Counted from the stretch's first letter, positions 18,988 through 28,471 are shown. The stretch: 64,000 nt of DNA from Ruegeria atlantica (GCF_013032455.1 NZ_WQCF01000001.1:620001-684000), one strand, 5' to 3'. The notes: generated by a model from the letters alone, not told the origin. A program made the numbers and translations.

Positions 18988-19971
18988 ATGAGTGCTGCCA
19001 AAGTAGATTTCAACGACCGACTACTGTCTCTGGGCCTTGCACGGGTCGCAGAACAGGCCGCACTGGCTTCGGCCTCTCTGGTCGGACGCGGAGATGAGAA
19101 AGCCGCAGACCAGGCGGCGGTAAACGCGATGCGCGAACAATTGAACCTGCTGGACATTGCGGGCGTCGTGGTCATCGGTGAAGGTGAGCGTGATGAAGCC
19201 CCAATGCTGTATATCGGCGAGGAGGTCGGTACTGGCCAAGGCCCCGGTGTAGACATCGCGCTGGACCCGCTGGAAGGCACCACGCTGACCGCCAAGGACA
19301 TGCCCAATGCGCTGACCGTGATCGCCATGGGCCCTCGTGGCTCGATGCTGCATGCGCCTGATGTTTACATGGACAAATTGGCTATCGGTCCGGGCTTCCC
19401 CGAAGGTGTTGTCAATCTGGACATGAGCCCGCGTGAGCGCGTCGAAGCGCTGGCCAAGGCCAAGGGGTGTGAACCCGCCGACATCACCGTCTGCATTCTG
19501 GAACGCCCGCGTCACGAAGCAATGATTGCCGAAGTGCGCGAAACCGGTGCCTCGATCCGCCTGATCACCGACGGTGACGTGGCCGGCGTCATGCACTGCG
19601 CCGAAAGCGAAGAAACCGGCATCGACATGTATATGGGTCAAGGCGGCGCGCCCGAGGGTGTTCTGGCCGCTGCTGCGCTGAAGTGCATGGGTGGTCAGAT
19701 CTTTGGTCGCCTGCTGTTCCGCAACGATGACGAACGTGGCCGTGCCGCCAAGGCAGGCATCACCGATCTGGACCGCGTGTATGCACGCGACGAGATGGTC
19801 ACCGCTGACGTGATCTTTGCCGCAACCGGTGTGACCGGTGGTTCGCTGCTGCCGCGTATCAAGCGCGAGCCGGGTTGGGTAGAGACCACCACACTGCTGA
19901 TGCGATCAAAGACCGGTTCGGTGCGCCGTATGTCGTACCGCACGCCGATGTGGCCGCATAACGAAGCATAG
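18988..19971 (+). CDS. glpX: Class II fructose-1,6-bisphosphatase GlpX
   Basis: 327 aa from the ATG at 18988, which has TGAGGA 8 nt upstream; a GTG two codons earlier is possible. Gluconeogenic phosphatase removing the C1 phosphate. Family motifs: VVIGEGERDEAPMLYIGE (metal-binding Asp/Glu), DIALDPLEGTTLTA and LITDGDVAGVM. Sits between hom and recJ in the same direction; some members also act on sedoheptulose bisphosphate. Confidence 0.95.
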   Translation: MSAAKVDFNDRLLSLGLARVAEQAALASASLVGRGDEKAADQAAVNAMREQLNLLDIAGVVVIGEGERDEAPMLYIGEEVGTGQGPGVDIALDPLEGTTLTAKDMPNALTVIAMGPRGSMLHAPDVYMDKLAIGPGFPEGVVNLDMSPRERVEALAKAKGCEPADITVCILERPRHEAMIAEVRETGASIRLITDGDVAGVMHCAESEETGIDMYMGQGGAPEGVLAAAALKCMGGQIFGRLLFRNDDERGRAAKAGITDLDRVYARDEMVTADVIFAATGVTGGSLLPRIKREPGWVETTTLLMRSKTGSVRRMSYRTPMWPHNEA

Positions 19972-20018
19972 CGGCTTGCGCCACTGCCTTCGGCGAGAGT
20001 ATTTATCAAAAGATGAAG

Positions 20019-20044
20019 AGGCCGGGTCCGAGGGGGTCCGGCCT
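20019..20044 (+). terminator. Hairpin between glpX and recJ
   Basis: AGGCCGG and CCGGCCT form a 7-bp GC stem 48 bp after the glpX stop, ending 20 bp before the recJ start. The T tail is minimal, so termination would be weak. Confidence 0.4.
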
Positions 20045-20064
20045 TGGCATATGAGAGGCACGGT

Positions 20065-21807
20065 ATGAGTTTTTTAGAGGTTGAGCAGTCACTTACAGGA
20101 CGCCGTTGGGTCGGGCCAACTGCCGAGATTGAGCGTGCAACCGAAATGCTGGTGCAGCAAGCCGGCCTGCCCCGTGCAGTATGTCAGGTGTTGGCTCGGC
20201 GCGGTGTGTCACCGATGGAAGCATCAAGTTTTCTGGACCCCAAGCTAAAAGAGCTGCTGCCTGACCCGCGAACATTGAAAGACATGGAAAAAGCTGCAGT
20301 GCGGTTTCTGATGGCCGTTCGAAACAGGCAGCGCATTGCCGTGTTTGCCGATTATGATGTCGATGGCGGCAGTTCGGCGGCCCTGCTGCTGGTTTGGCTG
20401 CGTCAGATGGGGCTGCAGGCAACGCTGTATGTGCCGGACAGGATTGACGAGGGCTACGGCCCCAACGTCCCCGCAATGCAGGAACTGGCCGCCAAGCATG
20501 ACCTGATCATCTGCGTCGATTGTGGCACGTTGAGTCACGAGGCTATCGCGGCCGCCAAGGGTGCGGATGTTATCGTGCTGGATCACCACTTGGGCAGTGA
20601 GGCCCTGCCCGCCTGCGCTGCGGTTGTGAACCCGAACCGGCAGGATGAAAGTGGCGATTTGGGCTATCTCTGTGCTGCCGGAGTGGTTTTCCTGATGCTT
20701 GTCGAAGCTGGTCGCCAATTGCGTGAGGCGGGCGCGAAGGGGCCGGATTTGGTTAGCCTGTTGGATCTGGTGGCGCTTGCGACGGTTGCGGATGTGGCCC
20801 CCTTGATCGGCGCGAACCGAGCTTTGGTACGTCAGGGTTTGAAGGTCATGGCGCAGCGGCAAAGGCCGGGTCTCGTGGCATTGTCGGATGTGGCACGCAT
20901 GGATTCGGCGCCGAACAGCTATCATCTCGGGTTCCTTCTCGGTCCACGGGTGAATGCCGGCGGGCGAATTGGTCAGGCCGATCTGGGCGCGCGTTTGCTT
21001 AGCACGGATTCGATAACCGAGGCCGAAGCCTTATCGCAACGACTGGATGAATTGAACACCGAGCGCCGCGATATCGAGAATGCGGTGCGTGCTGCTGCTC
21101 TGGAACAGGCCGAGGAGCGTGGTTTGGATGCGCCCTTGGTCTGGGCTGCGGGCGATGGCTGGCATCCTGGTGTGGTTGGCATTGTTGCTTCGCGCCTGAA
21201 GGAAAGCGCGAACCGTCCGGCGATTGTCATCGGTTTCGATGGCGAGGAAGGCAAAGGCTCGGGCCGGTCGATTTCCGGCGTCGATCTAGGTGCGTCGATC
21301 CAACGGCTTGCCGCCGAAGGGCTTCTTGTCAAAGGCGGGGGGCACAAGATGGCAGCGGGCCTGACCGTGATGCGTGACAAATTGGAACCGGCGATGATGC
21401 GGCTCAGCGAGTTGCTGGCAAAACAGGGCGCGGGCAAAGGTGGACCGGCCGACCTGAAACTGGACGGGGCCCTGATGCCAGGGGCGGCCACGATTGATTT
21501 GATCGAACAGATCGAAAAGGCAGGCCCGTTCGGAGCCAGCGCCCCTGCCCCGCGATACGCACTGCCTGACCTGCAGGTCCGATTTGCCAAGCGTGTTGGT
21601 GAATCCCATTTGAAACTGTCTCTGGCCGACGGCGTTGGTGGTGGCCTCGACGCTATTGCCTTTGGTGCATTTGATAGCCCCATGGGTGAAAAGCTGTCCA
21701 ATCACGGTGGCGCGCGCTTCCATTTCGCGGGGCGGCTAGAAGTCAATACTTGGGGTGGACGGCAGAGCGTGCAGCTCAGGCTTGAGGATGCGGCAGACGC
21801 CAATTGA
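20065..21807 (+). CDS. recJ: Single-stranded-DNA-specific exonuclease RecJ
   Basis: 580 aa from the ATG at 20065 with GAGAGG 6 nt before it. 5'-3' ssDNA exonuclease of RecF recombination and mismatch repair. DHH-family motifs: AVFADYDVDGGSSAALL, ICVDCGTLSHEA, IVLDHHLGSE, and the DHHA1 motif GGGHKMAAGLTV near residue 425. The C-terminal OB domain is present. Complete and of normal length. Confidence 0.95.
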   Translation: MSFLEVEQSLTGRRWVGPTAEIERATEMLVQQAGLPRAVCQVLARRGVSPMEASSFLDPKLKELLPDPRTLKDMEKAAVRFLMAVRNRQRIAVFADYDVDGGSSAALLLVWLRQMGLQATLYVPDRIDEGYGPNVPAMQELAAKHDLIICVDCGTLSHEAIAAAKGADVIVLDHHLGSEALPACAAVVNPNRQDESGDLGYLCAAGVVFLMLVEAGRQLREAGAKGPDLVSLLDLVALATVADVAPLIGANRALVRQGLKVMAQRQRPGLVALSDVARMDSAPNSYHLGFLLGPRVNAGGRIGQADLGARLLSTDSITEAEALSQRLDELNTERRDIENAVRAAALEQAEERGLDAPLVWAAGDGWHPGVVGIVASRLKESANRPAIVIGFDGEEGKGSGRSISGVDLGASIQRLAAEGLLVKGGGHKMAAGLTVMRDKLEPAMMRLSELLAKQGAGKGGPADLKLDGALMPGAATIDLIEQIEKAGPFGASAPAPRYALPDLQVRFAKRVGESHLKLSLADGVGGGLDAIAFGAFDSPMGEKLSNHGGARFHFAGRLEVNTWGGRQSVQLRLEDAADAN

Positions 21808-21905
21808 AGCCAACTTCCGGCTTGGGAAAAAACTTTCACATCCTTGCATTTTTCGGCTTGCGGGGGTCCCGGTGAAACCGTAAAAGGCCCCCCACAAGCC
21901 AGCGT

Positions 21906-21980
21906 GGCCCGTTCGTCTATCGGTTAGGACGCCAGGTTTTCAACCTGGAAAGAGGGGTTCGATTCCCCTACGGGCTACCA
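21906..21980 (+). tRNA. tRNA-Glu (UUC), copy 1, discriminator A
   Basis: 75 nt including encoded CCA. Acceptor GGCCCGT pairs with ACGGGCT (first pair G-U), anticodon stem CCAGG/CCTGG with loop TTTTCAA gives anticodon UUC, and the T-arm is AGGGG-TTCGATT-CCCCT. The discriminator base at 21977 is A. Confidence 0.97.
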
Positions 21981-22002
21981 ATTGTGCTTGTTTGGACTAA
22001 AT

Positions 22003-22077
22003 GGCCCGTTCGTCTATCGGTTAGGACGCCAGGTTTTCAACCTGGAAAGAGGGGTTCGATTCCCCTACGGGCTGCCA
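22003..22077 (+). tRNA. tRNA-Glu (UUC), copy 2, discriminator G
   Basis: Identical to the copy 22 nt upstream over the whole cloverleaf, with encoded CCA, but the discriminator base at 22074 is G. The two are close enough to be one transcript. Confidence 0.97.
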
Positions 22078-22228
22078 CAGTCTAATTCCAGCGAAACTTT
22101 AGCCTGATTGTATAGCGAAGATTTCCAACACTTGGACATCTTTTTCAGCTCCTAAAACACTTGATTTAAGAACGTCTACGCTCAATACCCCCTTAGAAAC
22201 AATAAAGTCTCTTCTAGGGGTACACGCA

Positions 22229-22921
22229 ATGGAACACAGATCCCTTGCAGAGATGCTGTCCAGGGCCAAGTCGGCAAAAAGTGATTTCGATAGACTAACC
22301 GTTTTCGACGTGGGCGCAAACGTTGGTCAGTCATTTCGGCTTTTTCGAAAATTTCTGCCTGACGCCACTATCCATTGTTTCGAACCGGTGCCAAAAACAT
22401 TCTCACGGTTGCAAGAGGCCGTGAGTGACGACGAGTTGGCTTTTGCACATCAACTGGGTCTGGCCTCGAATGTCGGGCATGTAAGGTTCACTTCCAACCT
22501 CAACACCGGAAACCACCAGGTGTTGGAAGGGGAGCAACTGTCAAAGGATGAGATCGAAGTCGAAGTTGCGACTGGCGATAGCATCTGCGGGGATCTGGGC
22601 ATCGAATTCATCGACTATTTGAAGATTGACGCCGAGGGCTACGACTTAGACGTTCTACTAGGTTTTTCAGACATGTTGCGAAAAGGCCGGGTCGCCTATC
22701 TGCAGGTGGAGTGTTCGACAAATCTGGACAACCGTTTTCATGTTCATCTGGAACGGTTCATACATTTTTTGCACCCGTTCAATTATCGGCTGTCTGATCT
22801 TATCGAGCCAGTCCGCAGGGTTAACAGCACCAATCAAGCTCTGAATGGTATTTGGTATTGTAACGCAGTTTTCGCACGAGAGGTTGAGAATCCTGCGCTG
22901 CGACGCGACGGTGTAAATTAA
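22229..22921 (+). CDS. FkbM family methyltransferase
   Basis: 230 aa. SAM-binding motif I VFDVGANVGQSFRLF, followed by IHCFEPVPKTFSRL, and the FkbM signature YLKIDAEGYDLDVLLG. Family members methylate sugar or polyketide hydroxyls and are common in surface-polysaccharide loci. Stand-alone gene after the tRNAs; substrate unknown. Confidence 0.88.
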   Translation: MEHRSLAEMLSRAKSAKSDFDRLTVFDVGANVGQSFRLFRKFLPDATIHCFEPVPKTFSRLQEAVSDDELAFAHQLGLASNVGHVRFTSNLNTGNHQVLEGEQLSKDEIEVEVATGDSICGDLGIEFIDYLKIDAEGYDLDVLLGFSDMLRKGRVAYLQVECSTNLDNRFHVHLERFIHFLHPFNYRLSDLIEPVRRVNSTNQALNGIWYCNAVFAREVENPALRRDGVN

Positions 22922-23234
22922 CTGTAACTCCGATTGCCAAATCGAAAGCTGCGACCTTGTTAGAAACCGAACCCGTCACGGCAAAGCAAACAACTCTACC
23001 CCCACGTTGAATTGAACCATGGCATAACTTCTGCGGCACAATGCATGTCATTCATCGCTCTGGTCGGGCACCTCCCGAACCTTATTTTCAAGGCATCTAT
23101 TCGCGTGCTGCACCCAGATTGAAGTTTAAATTAAGTGGACCTTCGAACAAAACGACAAAGCCACATAGAAAAATGTTTACTGTTTTCAGCATCCACTGAT
23201 GCGAAATGGACCGCTGCACCACCCTGTTAAACAC
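22922..23234. other. Intergenic region between convergent genes
   Basis: 313 bp between the FkbM gene and the histidine kinase gene, both ending here. No ORF with coding character, no clear terminator hairpin and no repeat seen. Confidence 0.5.
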
Positions 23235-24584
23235 TTATGCAGAAGTAGAACGGGTTGCGGTTGGTATCTTGACGCGGCAGTGCAAACCACCAAGGGACGC
23301 TGACTTCCCCAATTCAAGACTTGCGCCGTAGGCGTTCAACAAATCGACAGCAATTGCCAATCCCAACCCACTGCCGCTGACTGAAGTATCCAAGCGACCA
23401 CCAGAGCGGAGTGCTTCGCGCTGAGCATCTTCTGGAATTCCGGGGCCGTCATCTTCGACACTAACCTCGATACAGTCTTTCTTACGGGATAAGCTTAAAC
23501 GTACAGTTCTGCGGCACCATTTGACCGCGTTATCCAGCAGATTCCCAAGAACCTCTTCAACATCCTGCGCATCCATACGCACCCAAATCTCGGGGCTTTC
23601 GATAACTTCCAGATGTTTGCCCTGCTCCTCGGTCATTGCCTTGAACAGACGCGCCAACCTTCTGACAGAGTTGGACAAGTTCGTGCGAGAGTGCGTCAAT
23701 TCCGCAGTGTTCATAGCCCTCATGCGTGCAAGCGAGCGCCCGAGCTGAGCGTCAATCCGACCCAATGCCTCCTGCGCGATTTCAGTTTTCGCACCATCTT
23801 CTGAAAGTGTTCTTAACTCGTTTCTAAGAATAGCCGTAGGCGTCTTTAGGGCATGCGCTAGATCAGCCGCCTGTCGGCGTGAACCGGACACAATATCCCG
23901 ATTGCGGCTCAAAAGCTGATTCAAGTCACCGACCAGCGGCGCCACTTCATCCGGATAATCATCCGGCTTTAGATCATCGTCAGTGTCCCAGCGATGCGCT
24001 ACATCCGACCGCAGTTTTCTAAGTGGCCTAAGAATAACAGAGGTAAGCAACAAAGCACTTGCGACACAGATCAAGCCAACAACCGCAAATACCGGCAAAA
24101 GACTGCGCTGAGCTGCCCGCCTCTCATTAATCAACTGAGCTCGGCTTTCGGCGACACTAACGCCCCAAACGGTTCCGTCTTCATAAGATATTTCTTGGTA
24201 AACACTGCGCAGAACCTCACCCTCGGGTCCGGATGTGTTCCATATTTCTGCGCCTTCGCGCACGCCGAGCGGCTCATCTAAAGTTTCGTCGAACAGTGAA
24301 GCCGAGGTGAATACTTCTCCGTCGGCATTGGTAACTTGCCAATATCGGCCGGAATACGGAGTGCTGTAATTGGGGTCGAACATGAGATCGCGCAAAGCTT
24401 CGGGGTTTTGCGTCGTGACACTCAGCCCGACCACGAGCTGAGTATGCCGATCTCTAAGTGCAGTGTCGAACCGCTGTGACACCCGGGCATCGATGTACGA
24501 AAATACTGCCAATGTACCAACACCAACTGACAGGGCCCCGGCGGCAATCCCTCCGACCAAAGCCCGTTGTCGAAGTGATAACAT
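23235..24584 (-). CDS. Two-component sensor histidine kinase
   Basis: 449 aa, PhoQ/OmpR-partner type. TM1 at about 9-30, a periplasmic sensor of roughly 130 residues, TM2 at about 162-185, a HAMP-like linker, then the H box DLAHALKTPTAIL with phosphoacceptor H244. HATPase motifs follow: LGNLLDNAVKWC (N box), VEDDGPGIPED (G1) and SGSGLGLAIAVDLL (G2). Its start overlaps the stop of the response regulator gene by 1 nt, so it is cotranscribed with that regulator. The signal is unknown; the adjacent PepSY protein is a likely target or modulator. Confidence 0.93.
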   Translation of the reverse strand: MLSLRQRALVGGIAAGALSVGVGTLAVFSYIDARVSQRFDTALRDRHTQLVVGLSVTTQNPEALRDLMFDPNYSTPYSGRYWQVTNADGEVFTSASLFDETLDEPLGVREGAEIWNTSGPEGEVLRSVYQEISYEDGTVWGVSVAESRAQLINERRAAQRSLLPVFAVVGLICVASALLLTSVILRPLRKLRSDVAHRWDTDDDLKPDDYPDEVAPLVGDLNQLLSRNRDIVSGSRRQAADLAHALKTPTAILRNELRTLSEDGAKTEIAQEALGRIDAQLGRSLARMRAMNTAELTHSRTNLSNSVRRLARLFKAMTEEQGKHLEVIESPEIWVRMDAQDVEEVLGNLLDNAVKWCRRTVRLSLSRKKDCIEVSVEDDGPGIPEDAQREALRSGGRLDTSVSGSGLGLAIAVDLLNAYGASLELGKSASLGGLHCRVKIPTATRSTSA

Positions 24585-25243
24585 CAGACAGTATCAATCA
24601 TATATCCACGACCACGAACCGTAGTAATGAGGTCGTGCCTGAGTTTCTTGCGCAACCGGTTTATAAACACCGCAATGGTATTGGAATCCCGATCACCATC
24701 GTACTCATAGATATGCTCGGAAAGTTCGGTTCTTGGGATCATACGACCGGCGTTGTGCGCAAGATAGGTGAGCACAGCAATTTCCTGAGCGGTCAGGTTG
24801 ACCGGAACCCCGTCTGCGGTCACACGCCCGTTGCGCGTATCGAGAACTACGTTGCCCATTTCGATTACCGGGTTCAACTGCCCGCTCTGACGGCGCAAGA
24901 TTGCGCGGACACGTGCAGCCAATTCGGGCAAATGGAATGGCTTGGTCATATAGTCATCCGCCCCAGCATCCAAACCATCGACCCGTTCGCTCCAACCATC
25001 CCGAGCGGTCAGGATCAGCACAGGGGTTTTAATTCCCGCATTGCGCCACTCGCGCAATACGGAAGTGCCATCGCGTTGCGGTAGGCCGAGATCCAATATG
25101 ATCATGTCGTAGGATTCGGTCGTTCCCATATGCAGGGCGTCGACACCGTTGTTGACAATATCAACCACACGGCCTTCGGCGTTTAACAGTTTTTTAACCT
25201 GGCCGCATAGGTGCGGTTCATCTTCTGCGAGTAAAATTCTCAT
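24584..25243 (-). CDS. OmpR/PhoB family response regulator
   Basis: 219 aa. Receiver domain with phosphoacceptor D51 (MIILDLGLPQRDG), T-loop LILTAR and K in DYMTKPFHL. C-terminal winged helix with TAQEIAVLTYLAHNAGR and SNTIAVFINRLRKKL. First gene of the regulator-kinase pair and only 38 bp after the PepSY gene, in the same direction, so a three-gene unit is possible. Confidence 0.95.
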   Translation of the reverse strand: MRILLAEDEPHLCGQVKKLLNAEGRVVDIVNNGVDALHMGTTESYDMIILDLGLPQRDGTSVLREWRNAGIKTPVLILTARDGWSERVDGLDAGADDYMTKPFHLPELAARVRAILRRQSGQLNPVIEMGNVVLDTRNGRVTADGVPVNLTAQEIAVLTYLAHNAGRMIPRTELSEHIYEYDGDRDSNTIAVFINRLRKKLRHDLITTVRGRGYMIDTV

Positions 25244-25281
25244 ATCTTATGTCTATAGGTACCCGAATGATATTTTAACAA

Positions 25282-25926
25282 TTATTTTTTGCCGCCACCT
25301 TTTCCGTTGCCATTTCCACCACCGCCGTTGCCATTTCCACCACCGCCGTTGCCGTTTCCACCGCCACCGTTGCCGTTTCCACCGCCACCGTTGCCGTTTC
25401 CACCGCCACCGTTGCCGTTGCCGCCGCCGCTGTTGCCGTTGCCGTTGCCGCCGCTGTTGCCGTTGCCGTTGCCGCCTTTATTGCCTCCGCCTCTACCGTT
25501 GTTACCGCGATTTCCGTTTGTGCCCTGATTGTTACTGTTATTGGCTTTCGCTTGTGATGCAGCATTGGCAGAGTTACCCGGCGAAGCCTTCGCTGCATTG
25601 GATATCTGACGTCCTATATTCGAGCGGTTAGATACAACAACCCCAGTTTGTGCATTCACAATGACACTTATTATCTTTCCGTTAGGTTTCTTGACCAAGA
25701 TTCGATAATAAACTGTGTCAGTCTGAAACGCGCGCGCATCTACTGGAGTACCGCCAAAATACTTTTTGACACCCTCGATAACTCTATTGAGTCGAATAGC
25801 GTTCCCCGAGGTCGTCGCCTTGCGCAACTCGGCCTGCTTCATTTCACGCACAACAGCATGCCCTTCTTCAGCCTGAAGAAGAGAGACGAGAACAACTAGG
25901 CATGTGATGACTAAGAGTTTCTTCAT
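25282..25926 (-). CDS. Secreted PepSY-domain protein with Gly/Asn repeat tail
   Basis: 214 aa from the ATG at 25926 (a GTG three codons upstream is possible). Signal peptide of about 24 residues, then one PepSY domain (EGVKKYFGGTPVDARAFQTD, then VYYRILVKKPNGKIISVIVN). The last third, from about residue 122, is low complexity: Asn/Ser/Gly, then two GGNGNGNS units, then six GGGNGNG units, ending GKGGGKK. PepSY proteins next to a two-component pair are common in proteobacteria and often respond to envelope stress or metals. The tail may be a flexible or surface-exposed, matrix-binding segment; that is inference. Confidence 0.8.
   Translation of the reverse strand: MKKLLVITCLVVLVSLLQAEEGHAVVREMKQAELRKATTSGNAIRLNRVIEGVKKYFGGTPVDARAFQTDTVYYRILVKKPNGKIISVIVNAQTGVVVSNRSNIGRQISNAAKASPGNSANAASQAKANNSNNQGTNGNRGNNGRGGGNKGGNGNGNSGGNGNGNSGGGNGNGGGGNGNGGGGNGNGGGGNGNGGGGNGNGGGGNGNGKGGGKK
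25303..25476. repeat. Coding tandem repeat, 21-bp and 24-bp units
   Basis: Six 21-bp units encoding GGGNGNG occupy 25303-25428 and two 24-bp units encoding GGNGNGNS occupy 25429-25476. Units differ at a few third positions only. Such in-frame units can expand or contract without frameshift. Confidence 0.85.
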
Positions 25927-25935
25927 CAGCAGCAC

Positions 25936-26910
25936 TCATTATCGCGTAAGAGTCCTTTAAATCTAGCAAATTCCGCATTAACCCAAGATGAACATTAGAT
26001 CGGTTCTACTCCGGAAACAATGACCTAAAAATGGGGTCGACACCCTCTATTTTCGACACAACATAGCGCCCCGAAATTCCACCGAAACAATCCGGCAGAT
26101 GCTGTATGCAGTGATCGATTAGAATCGGCCTCGCAAACCGAATCGGTTAGCCTTTTGAAGGGCCTTAGCATTGCCGCCGAAAACCGACATCTTCGCGGCA
26201 CTCACATTCTCCGCCACAGCGGCGCGAAAGACGACGAGCAGACGTCATTGACAACGCCGCGCCCGGATCCCGTTCTGGTAGAAACGAAATGTTCGCAACT
26301 CGGCGCTTCCCCTTGGAAAATTGCTTCGTGAAATTTGGAAGACATAAGAACCCAACGGTCAGCCCGACACAGTCAACCCACCCAACCACAGAGATCGAAG
26401 ACACATGTTAGCAAGTGCCTTTCCGCGACTCTGACATTCAAATGTTCAAAACAATACAGCTGTTGTCCAACAAGCCTACTTCCAAGGGGTAAACAACTGC
26501 GGTTTTTCGGGATAGAACGTCGTGCTGCAGTGCGGCAGGTGACAAACTTACCGTCAGCCGCCCTTCTTCGCCTCTACAAATCGTTTATCTCTTACAATGT
26601 TTAACAAAGCGGTTTCGACAGGAGGGAAGCGGTCAGAACTGGATTTAGGGGCACACGACACTTCACTGGAGCAAGAAGCCTCGGAGGGCTTCAAAACCTC
26701 GCGTACTCGCTGTGCAAGAACATACGTGCCAGTGGTCTGCTTCACCACGCTACTCCCCTTCATCGGATCAGAACGCTCAAACACTCACACAACACCATAG
26801 GTTGAGTATGCGTCAAGGCCCATGAACGCCCGAGGAACGGTATGTTCACTTAAAATTTATCCTGACCCGCTTGTACCAGGGACAATTGCGCAATTTTCTT
26901 CCAGTGCAAT
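25936..26910. other. Long gene-poor region between PepSY and LuxR genes
   Basis: 975 bp with several short open frames on both strands, none with a ribosome site, codon bias or recognisable protein. The composition is uneven and looks like decayed sequence. The PepSY promoter should lie at its left end. I saw no transposase remnant I could defend. Confidence 0.5.
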
Positions 26911-27750
26911 TTAACCCGCACGCACCACTTTAGAGCGAACGAAGTCGTCCTCGGCATCCGCCTTACGGTTCAGCTGATGCAGCAGCTCCACTTGATTGGA
27001 TACACTTGTCTTGGCAAAGATCGAACTAAGGTGCGAGCGCACTGTGGTTGGGCAGACAGAAAGCGACTGGGCTATTTTCTTCACTGTCATCCCTTCCTTT
27101 AACATAGCGCATATCCGGAACTCGGACCGGCTTAGTTCCGCCGGGTTTTGCGGATCAAGGATCGGTACAAATTGTTCGCTCTGGACCATTCTCAGACGTT
27201 GGTTCCGTCCCTGCTCCAACCTGGCCGAGATGATACCAGGGACACGCCTGCTCCAAGCGGACGCCAATGTAGAAGCCATTAGCTCCAGCAAGTCCAGTTC
27301 GTATTCTCTGGGTTTCTTCAGATAGTGCAACTCAAGATAATCGATGTGATCTGGCTTAACCTCAAGGGGTACAACAACCACCTCTCCTATGGCGTCCAGC
27401 TTGGACCGCGGGAAAAGGGAAATTGGTGCCGTATCATCTTTTGAATCTGACGTCTTCCAGATGGACCCTGACTTTGCCGTTGCCGTCCAGTTTCCCAACA
27501 CTAAATCCGCTTGTGTTTGAGGCTGGGTAGGAAATGCCTTTCCCACTTGCCGACAGCAACGTGCAATATAATTAAATCTTTTTTCGAGCTTTGAAGTTCG
27601 AACAATTATTGCAGCATCGGCAAATGCCAATTGAATCAGCTGATCAACAACTTTGGAAATGGAATTATTACCACTTAAGGCATGAGACCACTCAAGAACG
27701 AAATTCAAGCTATCTCGCGCGCCAGCGCTGTTTGTAAAACTAACACTCAT
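26911..27750 (-). CDS. LuxR-type helix-turn-helix regulator
   Basis: 279 aa from the ATG at 27750 (a GTG at 27762 is possible). The C-terminal LuxR HTH is clear at about 205-262 (LSRSEFRICAMLKEGMTVKKIAQSL and TVRSHLSSIFAKTSV). The N-terminal 190 residues resemble a GAF-like sensor (ADAAIIVRTSKLEKRF); I do not see the conserved Trp/Tyr/Asp set of acyl-homoserine-lactone binding domains. Divergent from the flp/tad operon, which is the natural candidate target. An acyl-HSL synthase is encoded 11 kb away, but a link is only inferred. Confidence 0.85.
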   Translation of the reverse strand: MSVSFTNSAGARDSLNFVLEWSHALSGNNSISKVVDQLIQLAFADAAIIVRTSKLEKRFNYIARCCRQVGKAFPTQPQTQADLVLGNWTATAKSGSIWKTSDSKDDTAPISLFPRSKLDAIGEVVVVPLEVKPDHIDYLELHYLKKPREYELDLLELMASTLASAWSRRVPGIISARLEQGRNQRLRMVQSEQFVPILDPQNPAELSRSEFRICAMLKEGMTVKKIAQSLSVCPTTVRSHLSSIFAKTSVSNQVELLHQLNRKADAEDDFVRSKVVRAG

Positions 27751-28087
27751 TACTCTGTTCACCGACCCGACCTAAACAACACAGTCGGGCTCCTTACTGT
27801 AGCCCCCACCACAGACACAAACCTGCTTGGTTTATGTCGCATCAGCAACTGGTTTTGCGACCGCCACTATAAGCGCACAAACAAATCGAGAAAATTTTTA
27901 CCCGATTATCTTGCTGTTTTTCCTGGCTTTTCTTGGCCCGCTGAGCATCCAAGCCCCCCAATGTCGCGTTCCAATCACTGATTCCGTTTCCTCAGGATAC
28001 ACCATCGAACCATACACAATTCAACATAATTTTGCCCGATTGTTTCTTAATGTGTTGATTCGGCACAAAATAAACACGCCGTTAATC

Positions 28088-28109
28088 TAAGGTTTAATTT
28101 TATACCTTA
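28088..28109. promoter_or_regulatory. 22-bp dyad between luxR-type gene and flp1
   Basis: TAAGGT-N10-ACCTTA, a perfect 6-bp inverted repeat in the 517-bp divergent region, 171 bp upstream of flp1. Size and place suit a LuxR-family dimer site. The rest of 27763-28279 is AT-rich and holds no gene that I can support. Confidence 0.35.
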
Positions 28110-28279
28110 AAGCGGGATTGGTATCTTATGAATACATTCTTAAGTTGTATTTCTCCTAGCTTTATCGGAAGGCGACTGGAATTTCTTCATCTAATTTGAT
28201 TCGGGAGCTGACGACGAATGCGTGGCTCACGTTGCGATAGTTCGTAACGTCGGTGTAAATTTAACCTTTCGGGGGAAAC

Positions 28280-28471
28280 ATGACAAAATTCCTGAACAAA
28301 TTCCTAAAAGAAGAAAGCGGTGCGGCAATTGTTGAATACGGCCTCGCCCTGCTGGTTGTTGGTTCGATCGCCGTTGGCGCATTCTCGTTCCTTGGCACTA
28401 CAACAGCTAACAACGTGCTAAACGCTTGTAACGCTCTGGATGCGAACAACCCCTGTGATCCCGCTGAATGA
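28280..28471 (+). CDS. flp: Flp/Fap-type pilin 1
   Basis: 63 aa. Major subunit of the Tad pilus. Basic leader MTKFLNKFLKEESG, then the Flp motif with cleavage after Gly14, Glu19 and Tyr20 (AAIVEYGLALLVVG), and one hydrophobic helix. A C-terminal pair of Cys (NACNALDANNPCD) could form a disulfide loop. Needs a prepilin peptidase (TadV/CpaA), which is not encoded in the window. A strong GGGGGAAA site precedes the ATG within a leader that is repeated before flp2. Confidence 0.93.
   Translation: MTKFLNKFLKEESGAAIVEYGLALLVVGSIAVGAFSFLGTTTANNVLNACNALDANNPCDPAE

Noticed and set aside
25289-25528. A Pro/Leu-rich plus-strand frame (PPPLPFPP repeats)
   Set aside because: It is the reverse complement of the Gly/Asn repeat of the PepSY protein; no start site.
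26165-26784. Short frames in the 975-bp gap, considered as transposon remnants or small proteins
   Set aside because: No recognisable transposase, terminal repeats or ribosome sites; I cannot support a call.
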